This document shows positions 53,378 to 64,000 of a stretch of DNA of 64,000 bases, one piece after another. The notes under the pieces were generated by a model, which saw only the letters and a program-made list of their open reading frames with translations, made no database searches and was not told the DNA's origin. Location of the stretch: contig JAQJZZ010000020.1 in the NCBI GenBank assembly GCA_030077755.1, positions 372,001 through 436,000 of the forward strand, read 5' to 3'. Each line of letters starts with the position of its first letter. Position 1 is the first letter of the stretch. A program made the position numbers and the translations under genes. Origin of the DNA: Filosporella fistucella (Eukaryota; Ascomycota; Leotiomycetes; Helotiales).

Positions 53378-54240
53378 TCAATTCCTTAAAGACCCATCCA
53401 TATCCAATTTTATATTGTGAATATTTTCCATATCCTTGTGATGACCTTCAATAATATATGTCGTTTGCATACTATAAATCAGACCATTGTATCGCCCTCG
53501 ACCATATCCAAACCACAAAATGATCGATGCCAGGGTAAGACCACCCACAATTGCAGCAGCATAATTCCTGCTAGCGTTAGTGACAGCTCAAGATTTGATT
53601 TGAATCGCCATTACTTACATATTTGTCGCTGTGACAGGCATGTATACAGGCAAAGACATCAAAACGATAACGTAAGCACAGAAACTTGTGACAAGATTGA
53701 CAATAAAACCAAAGTTTTCAAGCGACTATGCCGGCTTTGTCCGTTCTTTTTGCCATCGAGCGTATGTGACATTAAGTATGATAGGCACGATGTATGAGAG
53801 CTGGAATAACACCAGAACACCGGCCATGATTCCATAGAATGCAGTCGAGTTCCAGATGTAGATCATTGGCACTAGAAGATCGAATGGAAGCAAAGAGTAT
53901 AGCGCGTTGATTGGGACATCAAGCTAAGTATTGACTACTCCGAACCAAGGTGGTAAAGCCGTATCTCTTGATAGAGTCCACAGCATTCGGGCAGCAGCAC
54001 CATAAAGCGCAATTCCCGCTGAAAATGCAACCGCTGTGGACAAACTTCCCAGGAAGATTGCCGTTCCAACGTTGTGTGTGCTGTCATAGACGACCTGAGC
54101 GAAAGGACTGGCGAGGTGCCAGATACTTGTAACTCGCTGGGAACAGGGTATCCTCCAAGCTAGTCTCACCGCAGAGCGTTGACTGCGATATGGAGACAGG
54201 AAATGCCTGCAATCGAGATAAGTATTACTATCTACTTATC
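53378..54240 (-). pseudogene. amino acid / choline permease, 5'-truncated with in-frame stops
   Basis: Minus-strand sequence encodes the C-terminal half of an APC-superfamily permease: HLASPFAQVVYDSTHNVG, YGAARML-type span, PINALYSLLPFDLLVPMIY, and the last spans after an intron (about 53570-53617). A TAG follows VVNT and a second TAG follows RTKPA, both in the same frame as the rest, so the protein is interrupted twice. Both stops could come from CAG by a C-to-T change. The N-terminal half is absent; upstream frames are unrelated. The original substrate was probably an amino acid, GABA or choline. Confidence 0.8.
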
Positions 54241-54978
54241 GGTGGCTGGATTTTATAAGCACATCATCTGCACCGCTTAGATCCTTCTCCCGGCTGTCAG
54301 TGGCAAGCCCCAAGCCTAAGCATTCCTGGATAGAATATCGAGCGGTGCGGGGAAATTAAGCGATTTCCCCCTATTCGGGTTTACCGGGACATTTCAACCC
54401 AGACTGAAGCTGGCTTTTGACATCTATTTACATGATATATACAAGAATTGGCACATTTCTCCTTGCCATGATCATCTGCATGTTGGCTTGTGTTTGAAGA
54501 TTCCGCGTTTGCAGTCTGCTTTCTCTGGAACCAAGCACACCCTGAGCCAACATGTTGGGAACAGATCGAGATCAGCCTGTCTCACCACAATTTGACGGGA
54601 TAATCTTTTCTCTGGATTTTAAATTCTTCGGCGCACACTTCTCCTCAAATCTTATAGTCAATCGTCTTCTCATCAATGCCAATTCGGATTTCAAGATTTC
54701 ATAGGTGGGGGATGAAGCTAGGGGATAAACTTATTATTGGTTAGAGCTGTTAATCCGCCTGGGCAAAGATAGGCTCTTGTACCTGCATCCTCAACCCTGC
54801 TCATCTGATATCAAAGGCATCATGATGACCTCTAGCTGTGTTAGGATGAAGGAGCTCACCAACTCTTCGAAGACGTTGTTAAATCACGCGATTCAAGCAA
54901 TCGTATTCTTCGCAGATATCCGCACATCAAGCTGATCATCTTCATTTCATTATTTTCATAACACTTCTAGTGAATGAA
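54241..54978. other. intergenic region
   Basis: No gene or intact permease N-terminus found here. Confidence 0.5.
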
Positions 54979-56373
54979 ATGACAAGTAAGGGGTTGAAAG
55001 TCATCATAGTCGGCGGTGGATTCGCGGGGCTTACCGCAGCCATTGAATGCCAGACCCGGGGTATGGTGGCCAGCATCATCGAGAGATTTCCCACCAGCGC
55101 TGCTTACGGAGATGTCATCGACTTTTTTCCCCAACGGCGGACAAGTTCAAGTACTATAAGCATGATGGAACTTTGATATGGGAAGAAGATTGGATCCTCG
55201 AACCCCATAACTTCTGGAGACAGTACGCGGGGCATCGTGGACAGATGCATGCTGTTGTATCGGACTACGCTAAGGAGCTGGGTGTCAGATTTTATTATGG
55301 AGATGGTGTCAAGACACATCTGGATGGAGATGAGGTTGGAGTTGTGACTGAAAAGGGGACAAAATACCTAAGCGACGTGGTCATAGCAAGTGATGGTCCA
55401 AGGTCGATTGCTAGACAGCAATTCTTGAACTTACCAGACACCAAGACGAATAGTGGATACGCCATATACAGAACATATTTCAAACTTGGAGAAGAACATG
55501 CGAAGAATCAGCATTTGGCAGAGTTCTGTGATCAAAATGTCGACATCACGAAGATGTGGGTTGCTCGGGATCTTCATATGATCATCTATACTTGGAACAA
55601 GGGGCGAGATCTTGGTTGGATTCTAACACACAAAGTTTGTGCTTCTCCTTTTCTAATTGAATGATTGCTAATTGACATCAAGGACGATCACGATATCGGG
55701 GAGTCTTGGTCCTTTCCAGGGAGAATTGAAGATGTGCTAGAGATTGTGACAGAGGCTTCTTTTGAACAGAAGCTTGCCGAGGTAGTCAAGGCTACACCTA
55801 GCTCGCAGCTGGTAGACTACAAATTGGTCTGGCCGGAGCCTCTCGGCACATGGCTAAGCAAATCGACTCGAATTGCAGTCATTGGTGATGCTGCTCACTG
55901 TCATCTACCAACATCGGCACAAGGTGGCTCTCAGGCGATGGAGGATGGAGTGGCTGTAATTGTGGCTCTACATCGTGTAAAAGGAGACGTTCCACTTGGA
56001 CTTCGTGTTTTTGAACGCATCCGCTTTAAATCGATCACACGCTGTGCATATGTCTTCGATACAAATGCGTGATGGCTATCACAATGTGGATTGGGACGGA
56101 CCCGAGATTAAAAACAATCCGGAGATTGTTAATATGCCTCTATTTGCATGGGTGGTTGAGCACAATGCTGCTGCCAACGCAGAATTACACTTTGATGAAT
56201 TGGCTGCGGATGTTTGGAGTGGACGGGAAGGTACGATCCAAGAACTTTCTTTGCCTGCTGGGGGCGATTTCGATGTTACAAAGCGGGTCAATAGACGATG
56301 CAAGGGTATTGCACCTGAAGTTGTATCGTCAAGCTATATATCATCAGAAAATTGTATTACATCTGCAGCTTGA
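54979..56373 (+). pseudogene. FAD-dependent monooxygenase (salicylate hydroxylase-like), frameshifted
   Basis: The start MTSKGLKVIIVGGGFAGLTA carries the GxGxxG FAD motif. After GDVIDFFP (about 55130) the reading frame shifts and resumes at TADKFKYYKHDGTLIWEEDW, with a gap where the family usually has about 20 more residues, which points to a deletion. Later parts are good: ASDGPRSIARQQ and the GD motif RIAVIGDAAHC, with a normal intron at about 55636-55682. A second frameshift lies at about 56026-56032, where one extra A separates FERIRF from NRSHAVHMSS. The gene is therefore probably dead. Family members hydroxylate phenolic acids with NAD(P)H. Confidence 0.8.
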
Positions 56374-56620
56374 ATTGCTGAACAGCTTGTGAAATATGAC
56401 GAGATGGTTGAGACTTCGAGGGTTCGTAAATACTTAGTAACCAGCTGTTATTACCTCACAGGATGATGAAAATCAGACAGTACAACTTAAATTCCTTGAA
56501 TATGAAAAACAGAACAACCTGTATGCCGGAACGGTCTACCTAATCCAGGAAACATTAAACTCATTATATTGTCATATCTGCCACATACATGGCGTTACAG
56601 TAGAAAAAATGGCAACCTAA

Positions 56621-57659
56621 TCACCTTCCCTCCCAAGCAACTCGCATAAAATCTTCAAGTTTCAGCAAAGGCTTCTCCTGCCTTTCCAATAGTGCCACCA
56701 AATCAACAGCATCCCTCAAATCGGAAAAGTCATAACATCCCAACGCGATCGCAGCTCCAAGATCTGCCTGCAGCCCCATCAATTGCTTCTCTCCCTCAGG
56801 AAAGTGAACAGCACTTGGCTTATTACTCGGTAAGAGCTCTATATTGTGTGAAAGTAAATCCGGTAGAGAATCATTGTGTACACTTAGACTTCGACCTAAT
56901 ATCTTTTCGGTGAGTGCGACAAGCTCGTTGGATGTGACTCGAGACTCGACCACCGTCAAGATTCTTGGCCATTTCTCCACATTCAGAGATGCAGCTATGA
57001 ATCTCGCGACATCTTCCGTGTGGGCGACTGAGATGACTGCGTCTCCATCACCTGGCACTGCTGCGATCCCACTCTCGGCATCAACGACAATGTACAATGG
57101 GCGCATGTTTGTTGGATAATGCGGCATGCCAAAATAGTCCATGAAAAAGCCGCAATAAATGTAAGTGAACTCCAGATTCGTCTTCTCAAGCTCACGACGG
57201 GCTACAGTGTGAAACTTTTTTTCCGCATAAGGGAGCTTCTTGTCGTCGGCATCATATTCGATATTGAATTCTGAAGGAATGAATCGCTTGACGCAATTTG
57301 AAGCTGCTGCTGCTCGGATAAGACGACACTGTGCTTCAGCCACATCTGCAAAGTCCAGCGACACCACCGATATCACTGTATGAGCTTTGTGAGCATCAAG
57401 GATGTGAATAAGCTCCGGCTCAGACGCATAGTTCGTCTCGATCAAAGCGTTATAAGACTTTCCGGACAATGGCGAGACTCGTGTAACTTGCTCTTTGATC
57501 TGCGGTATCGCCGTCAGATCTCAATGGGTCATGTTCTGTAATACCATCTAAACGTACCTTTCGAGTTAGGACGTAGACCTCATGTTTTCCACTTGTAAAC
57601 AGAGATTCGACGACGAGTCTTAGGTCGCCCAGACCGCCCGCAACGACAACAACAACCAT
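56621..57659 (-). CDS. NmrA-like / isoflavone reductase-like NAD(P)-binding protein
   Basis: Two exons (57659-57558 and 57499-56621), the 58-bp intron joining LTRK to IKEQVTRV, give 326 residues. The N-terminal MVVVVVAGGLGDLRLVVESLF is a Rossmann beta-alpha unit, with GGLGDLR in place of the usual GGTGxxG. Family signs are CVKRFIPSEFNIEYD, the segment PYAEKKFHTVARRELEKTNLEFTYIYCGFFMDYFG and PGDGDAVISVAHTEDVARFIA. Such proteins are reductases or redox sensors. It lies beside a dead monooxygenase and a broken permease, and may be a survivor of the same metabolic unit. Confidence 0.88.
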
Positions 57660-58312
57660 GATGACTTACCCCTGAGGTCGAAGCAATGCTTGGGGCAAGT
57701 GAGTAAGGGTTTCAAACAGGAGACAAGTAAACGTAAGATAAAAATGATGGTCGAGTAGCTTTCGTTACACAATTACAGGATGTTCATTCCAAGAATGAGG
57801 GTGGAGTGCTACACTGCTAGGTGAAAGTTAAGCTCATGTACGGTATCAGATGACATGATATTGTGCGGGGATTTCTAGTATTTGCTGGATGCTGAGGATA
57901 AAATTCCGACAAGAATCCAAGCCAGAGGTAAGTTCAATACAAAAACAAGAATTTGCAATCTTGGTTGTCTTTTGGGCCCTTTCAAATCAATACGCTGTTC
58001 ATTTGCCGAAGACGGAAAAATACAGATACGTGGATTATCATGTGATTGGATGGATCGTGAACAGAAAACGCCAGTCACTATACGCCGGGAACGAGTCTAG
58101 ACTATCAATGTACTCGCCCAGAGACCCGGAAAAACCCTCACAGACATCATAAATCGATGAAATTCGGGATTGATCGCCTCTAATTCGGTGATATTCGAAG
58201 TAATAAATTAATGTTTTCCAGCTACTATCGCCACCACAATTTTTCTGTAGCAACTGCTTGAACTTGGATTTATTTCACCACACCTTCGAGGAATAATTGT
58301 GCATTGTTCAAG
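57660..58312. other. divergent promoter region
   Basis: 653 bp between the NmrA-like gene (minus) and the cupin gene (plus). No gene supported. Confidence 0.5.
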
Positions 58313-58829
58313 ATGGTTTTCGAGTACAAGATCGAGAATGCTTTTCATCATATCCCCAACCTTGGCAAGTTGGGTGTAGGACCAACAAATGTAAATTTCG
58401 GTCAGTCAATACTTCAGCAGAGGAGTTCGAAAGTCTTTCAATGTCAAATACTGACAAGTCACTCAGCCGACATTTACGGCACTCCCAAGGGGCAAGAAAA
58501 CCCATTGACAGGTTCCATGTTCCTTCTTGAGCCAACGCCCACTCCAGAACCAGCTCCCACTTACAACTATGATGAATCAGGAGTTGTGTTGAGAGGTGTG
58601 TGATAGTCCCAAGCCTCAACTTCCGAGATTTAGCGAATATCTATTCTGATGTGTCGTACATGAAGGCGATCTTACAATCAAGGATGAGACCGGCAAGTCA
58701 GTAACTTTGGGACCTGGCGATACTTTCTTTATTCGACGTGGAAGCACCATTACGTTCTCCACGGAGAGATATGCTCTTGCGTACAAGATGGCTGCTCGTT
58801 TCCCGGAGGAGGTATTTATGTCAGCTTGA
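58313..58829 (+). CDS. cupin-fold protein (EutQ-like)
   Basis: Three exons (58313-58400, 58467-58595, 58666-58829) give 126 residues. The cupin core is visible as GVVLRG, joined by splicing to DLTIKDETGKSVTLGPGDTF and FIRRGSTITFSTERYALAYK, the pattern of the ethanolamine-utilisation EutQ-like/DUF861 cupins. Only one motif set is clear and metal-binding His residues are not evident, so activity is uncertain. An alternative last intron from 58812 to about 58863 would extend the C-terminus by about 20 residues. Confidence 0.72.
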
Positions 58830-59161
58830 GATTTTGATAACGTAAATCTTGCTGTGGGCATTAGTACGGCGATACGACGTGGCTAGTATCTAGAATAGGT
58901 GGAAATAGCGCACGTATGCTGATAGTAGAACGCAGATGGGAATAGAATTCAAGTTATCAAGTAGAGTCGAGAGCATGTTTTTGGAGGAAAGAATTCAGTA
59001 GATACTAGTATAGTCCTACAAAAAAGAGATTGGCCATAAAAAAACCTCCAAAATATTTTTCTGCTCTGAATTTTCCTCCCTTCACCACCTCCATTCCGCC
59101 ATACCATCTCCCGTCCCCTCTTCTCCACTTCAACCTCCTCACCCCGCCATTCCATCTCATC
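58830..59161. other. intergenic region
   Basis: No further gene apart from the alternative cupin end. A pyrimidine-rich stretch flanks the antiporter stop. Confidence 0.4.
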
Positions 59162-61298
59162 TCAATCAACCCGTCTTAACTTCTCAAGATCAATTTCATC
59201 AAAACTACCCCTCTTCTCATCTCCAAAGTATTGTCTTGCACCCCCACTGTTCCATCTTGACAATTCCAAAGGCTCACCAATGACCACGTCACGTGGTGCT
59301 GCTGAGAAACGGTTGTGTACCATGACGGAGCGACGGTTAGGATTGGCTTTCGAATTTTTGGGGAGTACGGCGTTGTTTGATAGGAGAAGGATCTCGGTAG
59401 GCTCGTCCTCTTCGATAGACTTTACGCCCTGTGACTTGTAGATCAGGTTCAGAGCTGGGATCGAAAGGCCGTGGACGACGATAGAGAAGAGTACAAGCCA
59501 GTAGACGACTAGGTATATTAGAAGGATCTTCATGGGTCTGGAGAAAGGAAAGGTACATACCTGGCCGCATGACTGCAGTCAAGTTATTGATCTCGTCATC
59601 ACTTGCCTTTCCAATCTCAGGGAAGAGATGTCTTGTGTGTTCTATGTAAAACACTGCACCAATTCCTACGCTTTCATGAGCAATTTCATCATATTTGATC
59701 GCGGTGTGCACATACCAATTGGTCCAAAGTATCCCATAAATAATGCCTCCTTCCAGTCCTTGACGCAACTAGGCATAAACTTGTATGTCATCAAGATAGC
59801 CGGAATCCGTCTGAAGATGAGTACCAAGAACCCTAGTAACATAAGTCGTGGAATGGTGATACCTGTCGTGTCGGGCTGATGGAAGTCGGAGAATGGCATG
59901 ATGGTACCGATATACATGAAGCCACCGAAATTGAGAAGGACATCCATGCACGAATTCACTTCGTCGTGGAGGGCTTCAGTCTCTGCGAGGTATTGTCCAT
60001 CCCAGTTCATGGCATTTCCGGCGACGAAGCATGCGAGAAGATCATCTGTGCCAATCGCTCCGCAAGTTCCTACAAGAAAGAGCTGGTAGTATTAGTTTGT
60101 GTTTTACACGGTGATATAAAGACTTACACCAAGTCCAGTGGGCCACAACAGATAGCTCTCGGTGTCGATCCATTGTCTGCCTTTCCATTAGCAATAGTCT
60201 TGTCCGGGCTAGATGGGTTCTTTCATACCTCTTCAATGCATATTTGACTGCCTTGCCACTTCCGTACCCGGCAACAATACCGTACACGACACTGAGAAAA
60301 ACAATATACAACCAGGTTTCAGTAAGCCAGTTGACGAACGCAACACCCACGCCTCCACCGAGTCTCTCAACATCCTCCTGACGGCCATGCAATACCACTC
60401 GCTTAATGACAGCAGTGGTGAAGTTGGCCGCAGAGCCAACCAACGATTCAGCTCCTTCCGTTGACTTGTGAGTACCAGCACCTGGGATATCGGCATGTCG
60501 GAGAAGGTATACTGCCAACATGAGGAAAGGAAATCCGAAGCCGTCGTTGGCACCTGCTTCAGAACTGATGATTTCTCGTAGCGGTCGACGGACATATTTG
60601 TCTGCGAATGGTCCTTTGGCAATTGCCTGGGAGAGAATGGGATCGGTGCAAGTGACACAGGAGCCAATGACGAGTGCAGCAAGCTATAAGCCATTAGCTT
60701 AGCGAAGTCATGTATATCGTGAAAGTTATACATACCAAAGTGATCTTAGGAACGGTCAAGAGAATGCAACCTGTGGTGAAAAGCCACATAATTGTCATGA
60801 CTGGAAGCAGACATATTATCATTGGTTTCCATTGCTTAAGTTGATATTTTGCAGGCAGTTGAAATCCGGCGATGACAAGCTGCACTCCAATCACTACTCG
60901 AGCAATGCCCTGCAGTATGTTAGGATACGACGGTCGTGACGACTGTGAAAATTACCAATGTGATAAGTCCTTTCTGGTCAGGTGCAGCAGATCCCCATCT
61001 TTCTGCTACAAGGAACTTGGCTGCTAAGGGTCCAAGTATAATACCAAAAACGACAGCGGGTACTGTGCAGATATAAGCATATTTCCTGTTGTGTCGTTGA
61101 CGATAGGGATAATCTACTCACGGGCTTCTCCCAGATACCACTGAGCCTTGATCTTCACCGAAATTATGCCATACGATACAATGAAAGCACCTTCGGCTGT
61201 CAGCAAAGATCACTGTATTCGGGTGAATCCAGGATTGAAGGAAGCCTACCGAGAACACCTAGCACGATGTTGAGTTCGCTGACATCGAGAGAAGGCAT
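59162..61298 (-). CDS. Na+/H+ antiporter (NHA1/SOD2-type)
   Basis: Nine exons with eight introns of 45-59 bp (61191-61249, 61063-61121, 60910-60955, 60684-60735, 60177-60228, 60083-60127, 59666-59715, 59509-59560) give 573 residues. All junctions keep frame. The start MPSLDVSELNIVLGVLGAF is typical of fungal plasma-membrane antiporters. Conserved transport motifs are SCVTCTDPILSQAIAKGPFA, ISSEAGANDGFGFPFLMLA and TCGAIGTDDLLACFVAGNA, each carrying the paired Asp residues of the family. A short hydrophilic C-terminal tail follows the last span. It exports Na+ or K+ in exchange for protons and helps salt and pH tolerance. Confidence 0.93.
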
Positions 61299-63301
61299 CT
61301 TGGTGGTCTGTCGATGAAGTCTATAGCAAATGAAAGAATCACGTATCTAACGTGAGAGGGAGGAAAGATCTAAAAAGACCGATTGCCAGAATCGATCAGT
61401 AGGATACGAAGAAAATCAAGAACGAAAGAAATGTCTAATTCCCCAGCGATCCCAATTTCACTGAAAACACGGGCAACTCCATATGGAAATACGAATCTGC
61501 GAAAATCGCACGGACAGGAAACCTGGTCTGAACTCATACGCAAAATTTAGAAATAGAAAGCAAAGACAGAAGCAGGGAATCAGGATGAGAGGAAACACTG
61601 ATGAATTGCCTATCGCCTTGGAGGTTTGAGAGATCGTCGACTGAGCCCTTCTTTGTGGTATCTTATGGGACAGCTGGGCATAACAGAAACATGTATAACG
61701 CAGTATTCCTAACGGCGGCTGGCAATGCCAATAGATAGACAACCAAGAGAGATAATATGGAGTCGGTTTCCCGCGTTGCATTCTGCCAACTCGCTCACAA
61801 GCGTTGGCGGAGCCACTTGGCACATGGGGCGCGGGGTTGGCAGGCTTGGAGAACTTGGAATCCGCATCAACCAGAAATTAAAAGACCCAGAATCAAGGAT
61901 GAACAAAGATATCATCGATAATGAAACAGTTGATTCGTGTACCCGAACGCAGCTTCCCGGCCTTGTTGGCGATTATTCTTCATGGCTCATCAACGGACCC
62001 TTGGTGCCTGTGGCAATTGATCAGCTTGTCAAACAATTGGCAAAATGAAGATGATCGGCTACGGCGATCTCGTTGAATATGACCCTTGTGAAGTAGAGAT
62101 AAATGATGGAGAGACTGCAACGAGACATTGACATCTTGATATGTGATATTGTTGTTGTTGTTGTTGTTCAATATGCTTACGCGACATGAAGTGGAGCGAA
62201 TTGTCATTGACATTTTGGATCGGCAAAGCTGGTGGTCGTTTTCCGGGTGCCGAGACAGACTGCGGCATTTGCGGGATGTACCTGGTCTAGGCTGAAGCTC
62301 GAGATCATCAAAAGGGGAAACAGAAGATGAAAAAAGAACCTTGAATCTTGCTCATTGAAATACATCAGCTTTCGCAAGCCAGCTACACAAGAGATAAGGT
62401 AGATGCAACGCAATCTGGAGATCATTTTCATCTGTTACGAAAATTGCAAGCGTAAAATACCTTCAACAAGGTTTTGGTGTGCAGCTCCAGCGGCTGAGAT
62501 GTGCTTCTGAAACATTTCACATCCATTAGCGCCTTCGAGTCAACCTCCACTCTAGTGCCAATAGATTTTCTCAACAGCCGAGATTTTCACCCTTGACACA
62601 GGAGAAAAAGGTAAGATCTTACCAAGTAATTGCATGAGTTCCCAACTTCTTGGTCTCTTGGAATTGTCATTCATAGATCCTCATTTGTTGAAATAAAGTG
62701 GAAGGCTGTTGTTTATCTATTGCTTACTCGTGTGGCCAATATGTTGCCAATAACGCTGAGACTGACAAGTGTTGATTGATTTTCACCATCTTTGTATCTC
62801 CGTTTGAGGCTCTCTAGAAGTGGGATTTTATCTTCAGAGCCCTTGTTCTGGAGTTACCCCGTTGCTCCAAGTGTCCGAGGGTATCTCCGTATCGCCTCCT
62901 CTTTCCCCAAAAGCTCGGTCATTTTGGACAAGTTTCCAATGTTTCCACGCATCAGTTTCGTTTGGTCGTTGCGAAGATGCGGTGAAAAGTGTGAGAAGAT
63001 GGCTTGGCTACAGGAGTGTAGTTGATTCTGCAGCAAGTGCAAGGTAATCGCTACTTGAGTTCAGACAGGGAAAGGACAAACGATACGCTGATACTTAGCT
63101 ACCTTTTTGTGGCTATCTTTAAGCTCTATGCAGCAAAAGCTATTTGAACATCTCTTTCCCGAAGCCTCCATATTTCGAATTATCATGTTCCACATCTGAT
63201 CTTGTTCTTCCAAGCTTTCGCCCTGTTGGTAAACGGCATTCTACACATAATCCCCCTCTCTTGCACGTTTATTCTATCCGTCGTATATCCAAGCCGCAGC
63301 C
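61299..63301. other. long intergenic region between divergent sodium-transport genes
   Basis: About 2 kb with no supported protein gene; open frames are short. It contains a (TTG)n microsatellite at about 62148-62168 and probably the promoters of both flanking genes. Confidence 0.5.
62148..62168 (+). repeat. (TTG)n trinucleotide microsatellite
   Basis: Seven head-to-tail ttg-type units in a row within the intergenic region. Confidence 0.8.
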
Positions 63302-64000
63302 ATGATGGGAAGCGATAAAAAAGCCAGCTCCACAGTCGACATTGAGTATGGAGACAGTGGATCGTCGACATTGGCTGAGAAGCCTCATACTATGAGTGCA
63401 TCTCAAATTATTGACAAGCTCTCTACTCACGGTCGAGATGGTCTCTCTGCTGACGAAGCCGCTGGACGTCTTCGTGCTTATGGCAAGAATGCTCTTGATG
63501 ATGGACCGGGTGTCCAACCAATTAAGATCCTCATTAATCAAATTGCCAATGCTATGATGCTGGTAGGTTATTCGCAAATTCTACGGACCATAAGCAAGCC
63601 TGCTTCGCTAAAGAGCTTATCATGCTGATATCTCGTCCAGGTCTTAACCATGGCAATGGTTGTGAGTTTTGCTATCAAGTCATGGATAGAGGGAGGAGTC
63701 ATCACCCTGGTCATCATCCTCAATATTGTCGTCGGCTTCTTTCAAGAATATGCTGCAGAAAAGACTATGGGCGCTCTTAAGGCACTTGGATCTCCTAATG
63801 CACAAGTAATTCGCAATGGCGAGTCTAGCTTGATTCCTTCGGCTGATCTAGTTCCGGGGGACCTCGTTGAGTTGTCCACAGGAAACATTATTCCTGCTGA
63901 TGTTCGGTACGCGAATTCAATCTATATTTTCTCCATTTATGCAGAGATAGTTTACTAAATCCGTCAAATCCAGTCTTATCGAAGCAACTAATTTCGAGAC
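63302..64000 (+). CDS. ENA-type sodium P-type ATPase (N-terminal part, runs off the window)
   Basis: Start at the first ATG of MMGSDKKASS. Exons are 63302-63562, 63641-63906 and 63974 onward, with introns of 78 and 67 bp. The N-terminal cation ATPase domain reads KLSTHGRDGLSADEAAGRL, followed by two spans, LTMAMVVSFAIKSW and VITLVIILNIVVGFFQEYAAEKTM. The actuator start NIIPADVR is joined to LIEATNFE in the third exon. The loop QEYAAEKTMGALKAL is typical of the fungal ENA (type IID) sodium/potassium exporters. The phosphorylation site lies beyond the window. Confidence 0.92.

Noticed and set aside
54979..55200. Explaining the monooxygenase frame break by an intron
   Set aside because: No GT-AG pair with a branch site fits at the break, and residues normally present in the family are missing.
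1..64000. CRISPR arrays, insertion sequences or prokaryotic operons
   Set aside because: The window is eukaryotic; no direct-repeat/spacer array or transposase-like frame was seen.

Overview
The window is nuclear DNA of a filamentous ascomycete (Pezizomycotina). The evidence is many short GT-AG introns of about 45-120 bp with CTAAC-like branch points, HET and NACHT domain genes, UstYa/DUF3328-like proteins, a tannase-family esterase and an ENA-type sodium ATPase. A leotiomycete (Helotiales) is my best guess, but it is inference only. Gene models were spliced by eye: exon ends are firm where a frame and conserved motif continue across the junction, and tentative elsewhere.

Layout. 1-6.2 kb: a NACHT-ankyrin NLR-like gene, then a poorly resolved spliced candidate. 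6.2-12.1 kb: an aberrant Ras-like protein, a tannase/feruloyl esterase-family gene and two related small secreted proteins. 12.1-13.3 kb: two divergent tRNA-His genes, one carrying an extra 58-bp GT-AG insertion inside its D-arm/A box. 13.8-20.6 kb: housekeeping genes (nucleoside deoxyribosyltransferase family, mitochondrial PP2C, TCF25/RQC1 family, ATX1-like copper chaperone).

21.8-37.4 kb is the most interesting part. It holds an M3 oligopeptidase, six membrane-anchored HxxHC (UstYa/DUF3328-like) proteins, a secreted DOMON plus cytochrome b561 protein, a tiny secreted peptide, a secreted precursor with three near-identical peptide repeats each on its own exon, and a bZIP-ankyrin regulator of the ToxE architecture. 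This fits a fungal RiPP cluster of the dikaritin type. The UstYa-like proteins would oxidise and cyclise the repeated core peptide, the M3 peptidase would trim it, and the bZIP-ankyrin protein would switch on the locus. No tyrosinase, P450 or methyltransferase gene was seen in this interval.

38.8-39.1 kb holds a 75-bp tandem repeat. 40.1-53.1 kb: SCPx-type thiolase, an uncertain small gene, a HET-NACHT gene, a C2H2 protein, a small membrane protein and a divergent pair of SprT-like genes. 53.4-58.8 kb: a decaying metabolic neighbourhood with a broken permease, a frameshifted FAD monooxygenase, an intact NmrA-like reductase and a cupin. 59.2-64 kb: a Na+/H+ antiporter and a divergently oriented ENA-type Na+-ATPase that runs off the window.
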